DNA of 64,000 nt from Agarilytica rhodophyticola (GTDB taxonomy: Bacteria > Pseudomonadota > Gammaproteobacteria > Pseudomonadales > Cellvibrionaceae): positions 62,001 through 126,000 of the forward strand of contig NZ_CP020038.1 in assembly GCF_002157225.2 (NCBI RefSeq), in the 5' to 3' direction. Made by a program: the position numbers and the translations under genes. Each line of letters begins with the position of its first letter. Position 1 is the first letter of the stretch. The notes under the pieces are model-generated. The model was not told the DNA's origin, ran no database searches, and was given only the letters and a program-made list of their open reading frames with translations. Positions 52,625-62,800 of the stretch are shown here, piece after piece.

Positions 52625-55240
52625 ATGAAAACAAAGCAACAAGTAATAGGAATTCCTATGCCTATGAAATATATACGACGAGCTATTATTGCTTGTTCAC
52701 TGGGCTTGTGTGCGAACATCGCTAATGCTGGAGAAGTAACAGGTACTTTGACTAAATGGCATCCGGTAACCGTAAGTTTTGATGGCCCTACTGCCAGCGA
52801 AACTGATACTAGCCCTAATCCATTTTTAGATTATCGCTTACAGGTAGTATTTACCGGACCAAGTGGGCAAAAATATACTGTACCAGGTTTCTTCGACGGT
52901 AATGGCAACGGGGATGGTAGTGGCAATGTGTGGCGCGTACGATTTTCTCCTGATCAAGAAGGTGCATGGAGCTATAATGCATCTTTAAGAAAGGGCGATA
53001 ATGTTGCAGTTGATTTAAGCGATAATGCCGGTAGTGCAGAAAGTTTAAGTGGCGCTTCGGGCTCATTTAATGTAGCTGCCCTAGATAGAAATGCACCTGG
53101 TTTTTTAAAATGGGGCCGCTTAGAATACGTTAATAATCACTATTTAAAGTTTAAAGATGGTGATTATTGGATTAAAGGCGGTGTTGATAGCCCTGAAAAC
53201 TTTCTAGGTTATATTGGCTTTGATAATACCGAAAACCAGCCTGGGGGTGCAGGGACGAGCGGTTTGCAAGATGGCATTCACCGCTACCCTACTCATGTTA
53301 ATGATTGGAATCCTGGTGATCCAGACTTCACTAGTGCTGACAGCGGCTTCGATGGACGAGCTATTATCGGTGCGTTAAATTATTTAAGTACTGAGAATAT
53401 AAACTCAATCTATTTTCTGCCCATGAACCTTGGTGGCGATGGCCGCGAAACCTATCCTTTTGTCGGCCCCAATAACAATAATTTTGATAAGACTCATTAC
53501 GATATAAGTAAACTTAATCAATGGAATATTGTTCTTAATCACGCGCAAGAAAAAGGTCTGGCATTAAATGTTGTCTTAGCGGAAACAGAATCGGGTAATG
53601 AAAACTGGTTTGATGGAGGCAACTTAGGGGTACAACGTAAATTATATTATCGTGAATTAATTGCCCGTTTTGGATATCTAATGGCGATTAAATGGAACTT
53701 AAGTGAAGAAAATGATTTTTCCGATGCTAATTTACGTGCATTTGCTGATTATATTAGTGCTTTGGATTGGGCAAAACATCAGGTGACATTCCATATAAAA
53801 CCCAACCAAATTAACGAATATAATCCCCATCTAGGCGATGCAAGATTTGATACGACTTCAATCCAGTACAACCCGGATCGTGCTAACGAGTACACGGAAA
53901 CAATGCGTCAGCGTACGGCCAATAATGGTCGCCCACTTGTTATTGATCTCGATGAGAATAATCCGGCGGGTTCAGGTTTAACTGATAAAAATGCAGCTGA
54001 TTTACGTAAGCGTGTACTTTACGATGTGTATTTTAGTGGAGGAAGTATTGAATGGTATTTTGGTTACCATAATCTACCGCTTGGCGGTGATATGCGTACC
54101 GAGGATTTCCGCACACGCGAAGATATGTATCGTTATATGTGGTATGCACGCGACTTTATGCAAAAGAACTTACCGTTCTGGGAAATGCAACCTAACGATG
54201 GCCTACTTAGTGGAGAAAGTGGTGCTTTCGGTGGCGGCCAAGTATTCTTCAAAGCCGGTGAAGTTTATGCTGTTTACTTACCAGACGCCAGCCCAAGCGG
54301 TACCTTAAGCCTTGCGCCTGGAAATTATACTAAGCGCTGGTACAACCCACGTACAGGCCAGTTTGTTGGCGCAGCAACGAATGTCAGTGGTGGCTCTGTT
54401 GCGCTTGGTAATCCGCCCAACTCATCTAATGAAGATTGGGTGGTTTTATTTACCGGTGATGGTGGCACTGGTGGCGATAATATTCCCCCAACGGCGAGTT
54501 TTACCGCACCTTTTGATGGTCAGAATTTAAGTGTTGGAGATAACCTAACCGTCGACGTGGATGCTAACGACGCAGACGGTAGTGTCAGCAATGTAAGGCT
54601 GTTTTTGAACGATGTTTTTGTGCGTCAGGAAAATATTACCCCATACTTATGGGGCGATAGAGATCAAGACGCAGCTTTAAAAAATCTTGCTGAAGGCACT
54701 TATACATTAAAAGCTGTTGTTACAGATAATGACAATGCTACCACTGAAGAAAGCATACAGTTTACGGTTGGTACCGTAGCTGAGCCTAAAACTTTAAACT
54801 TCAATGCCACCGATGACGCTTACTTACAATCAGGTAACAGACAAAACATCAATATTCTGCGCGTTGAAAATGGCCGCCGTGTTGCTTACCTGAAATTTAA
54901 TATTGCAGGTGTGAGTGGAAATGTTAGCGATGTTAAATTGAATGTAAGTGTTGCCTCTGATCCTGGTAATGGCGTCATCAATGTTTACCGCGGTGTTGGC
55001 AACAACTGGAATGAAAATAACCTGAACGCTAGTAACGCTCCTACTAAAGGTGCCTTACTTGGCAGTTTAAGTGGTGCATGGAACGATGGCAGCCAATATA
55101 GTTTTGAGCTTGACTCATCCGTCGCCACTAATGGTGCTGTGTCACTTATTTTAGAAATGGAAAGCGGCGGTAACGATACTGCATTTAGCTCATCTGAAGG
55201 TTCTGTTTCACCAGAACTTGAAGTTACTTTTACTCCTTAG
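52625..55240 (+). CDS. Secreted DUF5060 glycoside hydrolase-like protein with Ig-like and CBM-like tail
   Basis: The 871-residue protein has a signal peptide (cleavage near NANA, about residue 36), a DUF5060 domain (about 40-140; FLDYRLQVVFTGPSGQKY), a TIM-barrel hydrolase-like part (about 155-520) with KWNLSEEND as likely acid/base loop, then a small beta domain (PSGTLSLAPGNYTKRWYNPRTGQFVG), an Ig-like domain (about 615-715, NIPPTASFTAPFDGQ) and a C-terminal DNRLRE/CBM-like beta domain (about 725-871). It should act outside the cell on a polysaccharide. The glycan is unknown; the nearby pectate lyase suggests a plant or algal wall. A MITE lies 44 bp upstream. Confidence 0.8.
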   Translation: MKTKQQVIGIPMPMKYIRRAIIACSLGLCANIANAGEVTGTLTKWHPVTVSFDGPTASETDTSPNPFLDYRLQVVFTGPSGQKYTVPGFFDGNGNGDGSGNVWRVRFSPDQEGAWSYNASLRKGDNVAVDLSDNAGSAESLSGASGSFNVAALDRNAPGFLKWGRLEYVNNHYLKFKDGDYWIKGGVDSPENFLGYIGFDNTENQPGGAGTSGLQDGIHRYPTHVNDWNPGDPDFTSADSGFDGRAIIGALNYLSTENINSIYFLPMNLGGDGRETYPFVGPNNNNFDKTHYDISKLNQWNIVLNHAQEKGLALNVVLAETESGNENWFDGGNLGVQRKLYYRELIARFGYLMAIKWNLSEENDFSDANLRAFADYISALDWAKHQVTFHIKPNQINEYNPHLGDARFDTTSIQYNPDRANEYTETMRQRTANNGRPLVIDLDENNPAGSGLTDKNAADLRKRVLYDVYFSGGSIEWYFGYHNLPLGGDMRTEDFRTREDMYRYMWYARDFMQKNLPFWEMQPNDGLLSGESGAFGGGQVFFKAGEVYAVYLPDASPSGTLSLAPGNYTKRWYNPRTGQFVGAATNVSGGSVALGNPPNSSNEDWVVLFTGDGGTGGDNIPPTASFTAPFDGQNLSVGDNLTVDVDANDADGSVSNVRLFLNDVFVRQENITPYLWGDRDQDAALKNLAEGTYTLKAVVTDNDNATTEESIQFTVGTVAEPKTLNFNATDDAYLQSGNRQNINILRVENGRRVAYLKFNIAGVSGNVSDVKLNVSVASDPGNGVINVYRGVGNNWNENNLNASNAPTKGALLGSLSGAWNDGSQYSFELDSSVATNGAVSLILEMESGGNDTAFSSSEGSVSPELEVTFTP

Positions 55241-55253
55241 TTAGTCATATCAG

Positions 55254-55275
55254 CCCCAAGGATGGGGTATTTTTT
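55254..55275 (+). terminator. Terminator after DUF5060 gene
   Basis: CCCC-AAGGAT-GGGG hairpin followed by TATTTTTT (55268-55275). An almost identical hairpin occurs at 56658-56671. Confidence 0.65.
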
Positions 55276-55459
55276 ACATGTATTTTCCTAATAAAAATAC
55301 AATCATAATTCTTCTACGCAAAGATTCCCCTGCTGTCTACGACTTGTACTATAATAGTGCGAAAGCTAAATTATCGCTGTTTGGATAATCTAAAAGGGAA
55401 AATTTTTCGTTTCTGTTCACCTATCAGGAACAGGAAAGTTTTTAACTAAAAATAAAACT

Positions 55460-55642
55460 TTGCAACCCGCGTCTTTGCGCGCACTTAAAGTCCGCAAAGG
55501 CTACTACGACTACCAATTCCAGCACACCAAGCTCCATCTGCCCCGTAAATTTCCAGAACCCGTCCCGTGGGTACAAATCAAATGCTATTGGCTTAATCAA
55601 GCAGGCTGTATTATCATCACACCCCAAACTTCCCTCTGCTAG
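55460..55642 (+). pseudogene. Truncated SymE-like toxin
   Basis: The frame begins at a TTG and encodes KVRKGYYDYQFQHTKLHLP, then EPVPWVQIKCYWLNQAGC, which follows the SymE toxin pattern (P-x-P-W-x-x-I-K-G-Y-W-L-N-Q-A-G-F). It stops soon after TPQTSLC, so the last strand and the closing RVxxGCLVL part of SymE are missing. No ATG or ribosome site is seen. SymE is an SOS-induced RNA-cleaving toxin in E. coli. This looks like a decayed copy; a short active peptide is not excluded. Confidence 0.6.
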
Positions 55643-55692
55643 CTATCTAGGATATATTCTGCATTCTCGCTAACCCTTAGTAGGGGTGGTAC

Positions 55693-55730
55693 AACGCTTC
55701 AAACACCTGAAAGCGAGTGCTTGAAGCGTT
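55693..55730. repeat. 10-bp inverted repeat
   Basis: AACGCTTCAA (55693-55702) and TTGAAGCGTT (55721-55730) are perfect inverted arms, 18 bases apart, just upstream of the small membrane ORF at 55742. It may be an operator, an RNA hairpin, or the trace of a mobile insertion. Confidence 0.5.
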
Positions 55731-55741
55731 AGTATTTCCAA

Positions 55742-55855
55742 ATGTCAACAGCAGGGCTGATTGCCTATGTGGCTACAGTGTTATCGGGCTTTTTAGCTTT
55801 GCTGCTAGCACTGGGTTTTAACCAACTACTCAAGCATCGAGCAAGGGCGTGCTAA
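55742..55855 (+). CDS. 37-residue single-helix membrane peptide
   Basis: From ATG at 55742 to TAA at 55855 the frame encodes MSTAGLIAYVATVLSGF, then a Leu/Ala-rich helix (LALLLALGFNQLL) and a basic tail KHRARAC. One membrane helix with a positive C-terminus is the shape of many small toxin or regulator peptides. No clear ribosome site is seen. It lies 11 bases after a 10-bp inverted repeat. Confidence 0.35.
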   Translation: MSTAGLIAYVATVLSGFLALLLALGFNQLLKHRARAC

Positions 55856-55908
55856 CGTGCGTGGTCTGGCTCGGCGCTAACTGAATAATGTTAATATGGA
55901 ATTTTAAA

Positions 55909-56229
55909 ATGAAAAAAGTATTTCTATTTGTTTTTCTTTTAGGCATGCACGGTATCGCACATGCGAGCATACAAACAAAAAAGGTCGTTCGTGTCGGTTG
56001 CCACACTCACAACAATACCTGTTTTGCATATGTAGAGGGGGCCATAACAAGTGATAGTAACTGTCCCTCTAACGACGGGTCTTTTCGGTGGAGTATTACC
56101 GCGCCGAATGGTGAGTCTGTATTGTCGATTATACTCGCGGCTCAAATGTCTGGCAAAAATGTGTCTTTTGGAGAAGCCGGGTGTTATGACAATTTCCCAA
56201 CTTTTAATTATGCGTGGATAAATGAATGA
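55909..56229 (+). CDS. Small secreted Cys-containing protein
   Basis: The 106-residue protein starts at the ATG at 55909 with a signal peptide (MKKVFLFVFLLGMHGIAHA). The mature 86 residues contain four Cys (VGCHTHNNTC, SNCPSND, EAGCYDN), probably two disulfides, and no known family. The frame also opens seven codons earlier. A gene of similar size and type lies 72 bases downstream. Confidence 0.6.
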   Translation: MKKVFLFVFLLGMHGIAHASIQTKKVVRVGCHTHNNTCFAYVEGAITSDSNCPSNDGSFRWSITAPNGESVLSIILAAQMSGKNVSFGEAGCYDNFPTFNYAWINE

Positions 56230-56300
56230 GTTAACAAAGGTTTTAGATTTATAAATTAAGGACTAGCTACAAAATTATAAAAATTAAGTTTTTAATTGGT

Positions 56301-56564
56301 TTGGCATTTCTAGTTTCGAGCATTGGTTTAAGTGCAGCAAATGAGCATGATACGCTCGGAAATTTTGAAATCAAAGATATCAATATCTGGGATGATCGTA
56401 TAGATGTGTATCTGGTGGATGGGCAACAGCATAAATGTTTGGGAGAGTTAAAAACAAGATTTTTAATTAGTCCAGATAAACAAGTGTATTTATCTGCCAT
56501 GCCAATGGTTTTCGCGGTGAGTCAAAAAATTAACTTCGCTTACAATTGTGATCCGGATAATTAA
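56301..56564 (+). CDS. Small secreted protein with uncertain start codon
   Basis: The frame encodes a hydrophobic stretch typical of a signal peptide followed by mature residues EHDTLGNFEIKDINIWDDRI and a Cys pair near the end (HKCLGE, NCDPDN). A full signal would begin KIKFLIGLAFLVSS, but the codon just before Lys is ATA and the next in-frame upstream is ATT, with no ATG. The TTG at 56301 truncates the signal. AAGGA lies about 15 bases before ATA. It may use a rare start or have lost its ATG. No family is recognised. Confidence 0.45.
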   Translation: MAFLVSSIGLSAANEHDTLGNFEIKDINIWDDRIDVYLVDGQQHKCLGELKTRFLISPDKQVYLSAMPMVFAVSQKINFAYNCDPDN

Positions 56565-56978
56565 CCCTGGATAGTAGGTATACGAATAAAAGGTAAATAT
56601 CACTACTAACAATGTTGTGCCACTCTTTATAGTGCATTTTATAGTACATTGTCCAAACCCCAAGGATGGGGTGTTCTTCAAATATACTCCCCCTAGGTTC
56701 ATTTATTAATAAACTTTCTATTCAACAATATTGCTAGGCTTAAATTTATTTTTTAAGAAAAAATAATATTCGTTTTTTTTAATATTATAGTCAAAAACCT
56801 TCAATAATTTCTCCGAAATAAAAACTGTTTACATGGCATCTAATTATCTATCGATGTAATTCCTTGTAATATTGTAAGTAAAATAATCAGAGCACAATAC
56901 CTCAGCCAAAAATCGATATTGATTAGGCACGATATAACAAAATTTCTATATTTAAACCAATAATGAAAAGGATCAAAA
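56565..56978. other. AT-rich gap with hairpin before pectate lyase
   Basis: The gap holds a second CCCC-AAGGAT-GGGG hairpin at 56658-56671, matching that at 55254, and AT-rich sequence with runs of A and T before the pectate lyase ATG. AAAGGATC lies just before the start at 56979. No other gene is seen. Confidence 0.5.
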
Positions 56979-58469
56979 ATGATTGGTATATTTCGTAATT
57001 GCATGATAGCCCTTTTTATACTTCTACTTTCCCAGTACAGCTTTAGTAAAAAATTAGAGGATTACGAATGGAAAGAAATTGTTGAAGGCAAGGGGTTGGA
57101 TCACAACTTTGGTTCTAAAGAAGCCATTAGAATCGCTAAGAATGTCATACTTTATCAAGCGGATATAGGAGGATGGCCAAAAAATACAGATATGCACCTA
57201 AAATTATCTTCCGATAAAAAACGAGAAATTGAAAGAGAATATCGCGATTGTTCTCGCTGCACAATTGATAACAAAGCCATGAAACTGGAGCTGGAATACT
57301 TATCGAAAGTTTATCGGAGTGTGTCAGACGAAGATCTAAAATCTGATATTAAAGAATCATTTATCAACGGTGTGAAATACCTATTGAAAATGCAATATGA
57401 TAATGGTGGCTTCCCACAAAGATACCCTAACAATGGTGGCTACTCCAGGCATATTACTTTTAACGACCATGCTATGGTAAATGCTTTGCAGATTTTAAAA
57501 CATGTTTCACAACAAGATGATACCTACTCTATTACCGTTAGCGACACATTGGCTGAACAAGCAGGTATCGCTTTTGAAAAGGGGATACAGAATATATTGG
57601 ATACACAATATATTCAAAATGGCCTATTAACCGTTTGGTGTGCGCAACATGATAAAGACACACTAGCGCCGGCAAAAGCTAGAAGCTATGAACTGCCGTC
57701 ATTGAGTGGCGGTGAATCTAAAGGGATTATCACGTTACTTATGGGAATAGATAAGCCATCAAACGAAGTTAAAAATGCCATAAATTATGCCTCTCAATGG
57801 TATGCCGAAAATGTCATTGTGGATAAGAAACATGAGAGGTTTATAAATAGTAATGGTAAAGAGGATAAACGTCTAGTCGCCTCTCCTGGATCCCGCGATC
57901 TATGGGCAAGATTTTATACCTTAGATGACAACAGGCCTTTTTTTGCCGACAGAGATAGCAATATTTATTTTGACTATAGTGAAATGCCCTATGAACGACG
58001 AAACGGTTATTCATGGATTAATGACAACGGTCTTGAGGTTGAGGAACGATTTATGGAATGGTACGTGGATCATACACAAGTCATCGATATTGCTGCCGAA
58101 GAAGCCGATAATCGTAAAAATGTGGATATAGACAACGATCATTCGGGTTACACCGGCAATGGTTTCGTTAACTTTTCAGATCGAAGCTTTATCGAGTTTT
58201 TAAATGTGGAGGGTGGTGAAGGTGGCACATCGACTATCAGCTTACGTTGGGCGTTAGGCAAAGATAAAAGCCGCAAAGGTAAATTAATTGTCAATGGTAA
58301 ATCTACTAACATCAAGGTATCTCCTACAGGTGATTGGACAACATGGCGCATGCAAGATTTTCAGGTTCAGCTTAAACCCGGAAAAACCAATACTCTGCGT
58401 ATTGAGGCAACTGGAAATGATTTGGGTAACTTAGACTCGATACTGGTTGAAGTACCCGAAGGGAGATAG
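56979..58469 (+). CDS. Pectate lyase, PL10 family, with CBM35-like tail
   Basis: The 496-residue secreted protein has an N-terminal signal peptide (about residues 1-23) and a PL10 catalytic domain: KNVILYQADIGGWPKNTDM, YDNGGFPQRYP, the active-site region WCAQHDKDTLAPAKARSYEL, SLSGGESKGIITLLMG, then SPGSRDLWARFYTLD. The last 120 residues (HSGYTGNGFVNFSDRSFIEF; SILVEVPE) form a CBM35-like beta domain. It cleaves polygalacturonate by beta-elimination. Together with the DUF5060 protein it points to degradation of pectin-like wall material. Confidence 0.92.
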   Translation: MIGIFRNCMIALFILLLSQYSFSKKLEDYEWKEIVEGKGLDHNFGSKEAIRIAKNVILYQADIGGWPKNTDMHLKLSSDKKREIEREYRDCSRCTIDNKAMKLELEYLSKVYRSVSDEDLKSDIKESFINGVKYLLKMQYDNGGFPQRYPNNGGYSRHITFNDHAMVNALQILKHVSQQDDTYSITVSDTLAEQAGIAFEKGIQNILDTQYIQNGLLTVWCAQHDKDTLAPAKARSYELPSLSGGESKGIITLLMGIDKPSNEVKNAINYASQWYAENVIVDKKHERFINSNGKEDKRLVASPGSRDLWARFYTLDDNRPFFADRDSNIYFDYSEMPYERRNGYSWINDNGLEVEERFMEWYVDHTQVIDIAAEEADNRKNVDIDNDHSGYTGNGFVNFSDRSFIEFLNVEGGEGGTSTISLRWALGKDKSRKGKLIVNGKSTNIKVSPTGDWTTWRMQDFQVQLKPGKTNTLRIEATGNDLGNLDSILVEVPEGR

Positions 58470-58519
58470 AACAGAGAAGCGTGTCATCATGCAGGTTGGT
58501 TCATGCTTGCAAGTACTCG

Positions 58520-58541
58520 GGCTATACCATTAGGTATAGCC
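58520..58541. terminator. Hairpin between pectate lyase and Nramp-like gene
   Basis: GGCTATACC and GGTATAGCC form a perfect 9-bp stem around ATTA, between convergent genes. No long T run follows on either strand, but the position suits a two-way terminator. Confidence 0.5.
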
Positions 58542-58574
58542 TTCAAATAATAAGCACGGACTTCAACATCAGCG

Positions 58575-59792
58575 TTATATAAAACCGGTCGCTTTGGCGA
58601 CCAAACGGATTCCGAGCCCGGTAACAACCAAAAGCACGATGCCACCAAAAATATTGGCAATGGGACCATTGGCATGTCTTCCTAAAAAAGTGCGATTATT
58701 CATTACGAAAAGTAAGAATCCCGCGATAATGGGTAATAGAAGACCATTTGCAAATTGTGCAGATATAATAATTGTTATCGGCTTGATGCCGGTAAGAGCG
58801 ATTGTTGCTCCGATTAAAATCACGCTTAAGCTAATACCACGAAAAGCACGTGATTTGATGCCGCCTTTTAGCTGCATAATTTCTGACATAGCATAGGCGG
58901 TTGCCAGAGGAGCGGTGATGGCACTGCTGAGTCCGGCAGCGAGTAAGCCCATGCTCAGAACATATCTTGAATAAATGCCAAATGTGGGCTCTAGTTGTCT
59001 AGCCATATCTCCAGCGTTGGTGATTTTTAATCCCTCGCCAAAGATTGTTGCACTAGCGGTTGATACAATGAGAATCGCAATAAGCCCACCCACACCTATG
59101 GCTATCGTAGTATCTGTCCTTGCGCTTTTTAGTCCTTCCTCTCCTGACCATCGAGATTTCACGGCAGCTGCGTGGAGAAAAAGGTTGTAAGGAACAATCG
59201 TTGTACCAATAAGCGCGATGACTGTCATTAAGCTACCCGACGGAATCTGCGGAGTTGCGATAGCTTTGGCTATTGCAAAAAGATCTGGCTTTACTGTAAT
59301 AAATGTAAAAATAAATGCGGCCGCCATCACTGAAACCAGTGCAATGAGCATGCGTTCAATGTGTTTGTATGTGCCTAGCCAAAGTAAAAGTGATGCACTT
59401 AAAGAAATAACAATGACAGCAATACTGTAGGTATAGGGGTGATCACCTACCACCGCTTCTACTCCAAGTGCAGCGCCGGAAAGGTTTCCGGCTTGATAGG
59501 CGGCGTTGCCCAGATATATTGCAACAATGATTAACGCAAAGAGCAGCCATTTCCAAAACGACTGAGCAAAAATAGTATTGAGTGCCTCTCCTAGCCCCAT
59601 TTTTGCAATGGCACCAAGTCGAGCTGCCATTTCCTGTAAAACGATTGTTGCTACTGTTGCAAATACAAGCGCCCAGATTAAAGCATAGGCGAAGTTAGCA
59701 CCTGCAAGGGTGCATGTGGTGACTGTGCCAGGCCCAATAAATGCGGCGGCGACAAGTGCGCCAGGACCAATATTTTTTAATTTTGATAACAT
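58575..59792 (-). CDS. Nramp-like metal transporter, atypical binding site
   Basis: The 405-residue protein has about eleven membrane helices and the Nramp fold (FAYALIWALVFATVATIVLQEMAARLG; TIVPYNLFLHAAAVKSRW). In canonical Nramp the metal-binding motifs are DPGN in helix 1 and MPHN in helix 6. Here they are GPGT (AAFIGPGTVTT) and VPYN. Loss of the binding Asp, Met and the conserved His suggests altered or lost metal use, as in some Nramp-related proteins. The gene is convergent with the pectate lyase and lies downstream of the oxoprolinase gene on the same strand (85-base gap). Confidence 0.85.
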   Translation of the reverse strand: MLSKLKNIGPGALVAAAFIGPGTVTTCTLAGANFAYALIWALVFATVATIVLQEMAARLGAIAKMGLGEALNTIFAQSFWKWLLFALIIVAIYLGNAAYQAGNLSGAALGVEAVVGDHPYTYSIAVIVISLSASLLLWLGTYKHIERMLIALVSVMAAAFIFTFITVKPDLFAIAKAIATPQIPSGSLMTVIALIGTTIVPYNLFLHAAAVKSRWSGEEGLKSARTDTTIAIGVGGLIAILIVSTASATIFGEGLKITNAGDMARQLEPTFGIYSRYVLSMGLLAAGLSSAITAPLATAYAMSEIMQLKGGIKSRAFRGISLSVILIGATIALTGIKPITIIISAQFANGLLLPIIAGFLLFVMNNRTFLGRHANGPIANIFGGIVLLVVTGLGIRLVAKATGFI

Positions 59793-59876
59793 AACATCTT
59801 TGTTTTAATAAATTATTTTTAACGTTGATCCACAATTGATGCTATTCCTTTAGCAAGCTACACCGCGCGTATATCT

Positions 59877-62800
59877 TTACTCTGTATCCCGTTCTTTAGG
59901 GGAACCGAAGCCACCTCCTGTGGGCGTACAAATAGTAACAACATCACCATTGCCTACTTTCACTTGAGTGCATCCACCTAGAGCTATAGTTTCCCCATTT
60001 TCTCTGACTAAGCTGTTTTCTCCCAAACGGCCTGTCTCTCCACCATATAGACCATAAGGTGCTACAACGCGATGTCCCGATAGAATTGAGCATTCCATAT
60101 CTTCTAAAAAGCGAATAGAACGCCTAACACCATCTCCGGCATTCCATTGTCCTTTGCCTCCTGAATTTCGGTCTATACAAAATTCTTGTAACAACACTGG
60201 ATATCGCTGCTCCATAATTTCTGGATCGGTTAGGCGTGTGTTGGTCATATGTGTATGCACTGCAGCCACACCATCGAACCCCTTTCCTGCCGGGCTGCCA
60301 GAGCAAATTGTCTCGTAGTACTGGTACTTTTCATTGCCAAATGTCAGATTATTCATGGTGCCCTGACTAGAGCCTAATGCCCCGATGGCGGCGAAAAGAG
60401 CGTTAGTTAATGCTTGGCTTGTTTCCACGTTACCCGCGACAACCGCAGCGGGTGGTCGAGGGTTGAGTAATGAGCCCTCGGGGACGATTGTTTTAATAGG
60501 TTTCATACAGCCCGCGTTTAGCGGTATGTCATCGTCAACTAAACACCTAAACACATAAAGTACTGCAGCGCGAGTAATTGCTTGCGGGGCATTAAAATTA
60601 TTTTCTAATTGCTTGCCAGTGCCGGTGAAGTCTATTTCGGCTTCGCGCTTTTCTTTGTCGATATTTATAGTAACGACAATGCGCTCGCCAGAATCGAGCG
60701 TGTAAGTGAAATGACCATTATTAAGCCGTGAGATAACCTTACGCACAGCTTCTTCGGCATTGTCTTGAATATACTGCATATAAGCCGTTACGGTCTCCAT
60801 ACCATATTTTACCACCAGCTTACGTAACTCATCTGCGCCAGCTGTATTAGCTGCAGCCTGGGCCATTAAGTCGGCAATATTTTGATCAGGGTTTCGTGCA
60901 GGGTAGCGTGCATCGGTCAGTATTTTGCGGATATCTTCCGTAAGAAAGGTGTTGCGATCAATCAGTTTGTCACAGTCGAACATTATGCCTTCTTCGTATA
61001 TGGTACGACCAGTAGGAGACATAGAACCAGGGGCAACTCCGCCGATATCTTCATGGTGCGCGCGGCTGGCAACAAAGAAAATAATGCATTTCTCGTCTTC
61101 GTCAAACACCGGAGAAATCACGGTTACGTCGGGTAGGTGAGAACCTCCATTGTAGGGGTTGTTGTGCACAAACGCGTCACCAGGACGGATATCGATATTA
61201 TTATCAATTAATACTTTAACGCTTGAATCCATTGATCCTAAATGAACTGGAACATGGGGTGCGTTTGCCACAAGGTTACCCTGTGCATCAAAAATAGCGC
61301 ATGAAAAATCTAAACGTTCTTTGACATTGACTGATTGCGAGGTATTTTGCAGCATAATCCCCATTTGCTGGGCGATTGACATATATAAGTTATTAAATAC
61401 CTCCAGAGTTACTGGATCTAAATCTACCTTCGAGTTAATGCTGACATTTTTGGGCTCTTGATATTCCAATATCAGATGGCATCGATCAGACATTCTGCCA
61501 ATCCAGTTTTGTTCAATCACTATAGTGCCTGTCGGCTCGATAACTATTGCCGGGCCATGCAATACGTGGCCATAGTCCAGGGATTCAATTTTATACACGG
61601 GAGTTTTATGCCACTTGCCTTTTGCATAGGTATTGCGGGTAGCTTCCACCGGAGGCTCCGTTGTGCTCTTTTCTATACGCTGCCCTTCTTGTTGGTTTTC
61701 TCGACCGCCATATGATTCCATAATGACTGTCTCAATTATTAGATCTTTTTCCGGGGCTATAAAGCCAAAGCGTTGCATATGGTGTGACTCGAAGGACTCA
61801 CGCATATGTATAACATCGGTCAGCGCTATTTTGATGGTTGTGTCCGTCCCTTTGTAACGCACAAGAGCAAATGCATCGTGTTCGATCTCATGCTCAGAAA
61901 CTCCTTGTTGAATAAGGTTTTCTGTATTTTGTCTGAGCATTTGCGCAGCGTAAGAATGTGACTGTGTCACCGCTTCAGGTATTAAGGTTTGTTCTACTAC
62001 TTGCTGACGTTCTGTACGAATATCTGCTAAACCCATCCCGTATGCGGATAAAACTCCCGACAGGGGGTGTAATAAAACAGTTTTGATACCTAGGTGCTCT
62101 GCCACTAGACACGCATGTTGCCCGCCTGCACCGCCGAAACAATTTAGCGCATATTCTTTGACGTCGTAGCCGCGCGAAACGGATATTTGTTTAATCGCTT
62201 GGGCCATATGTTCAATTGCGATCTCAAGAAAACCTTCGGCAACGTCTTCTGCTGAGCGTCCATCACCGACTAACGCACTAATTTCATTGAACGCCGCTAC
62301 GGTTGCGTTACGGTCTAGCGTTTGGTTTTGTTCTGGGCCAAATATTGCGGGGAAATATTCCGGTTGGATCTTGCCTAGGCAAACGTTGATATCTGTAACG
62401 GCGAGCTTTCCTCCTCGTCGATAGCACACCGGCCCTGGATTTGCTCCGGCTGAGTCGGGGCCTACACGGAAGCGGTCATCTTCATAGGTCAAAAGCGAGC
62501 CACCGCCAGCTGCGACAGTGTGAATATACATCATGGGTACACGCATGCGCACGCCAGCAACTTCTGTTTCATAGGTTCGCTCAAACTCGCCAGCATAATG
62601 GGACACATCGGTTGATGTTCCTCCCATATCAAAACCAATCATCTTATCAAAACCTGCGAGTTTTGAAGTATGTACTGCGCCGACAATTCCACCAGCGGGA
62701 CCCGACAGGATGGAGTCGCGTCCTTGAAATTTATCTGCGTCCACTAAACCTCCAGATGACTGCATAAATAGCAATCGACCTTTGGCGTCATCTCCATTGT

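Noticed and set aside
54312-54530. Short ORFs overlapping the DUF5060 gene in another frame
   Set aside because: They lack ribosome sites and similarity and lie inside a continuous domain-bearing frame.
55650-55905. Possible integron cassette or attC site in the small-ORF region (GCTAAC repeats and inverted repeat)
   Set aside because: The core GTTRRRY/RYYYAAC boxes and a full attC stem are not present, and no integrase is seen.
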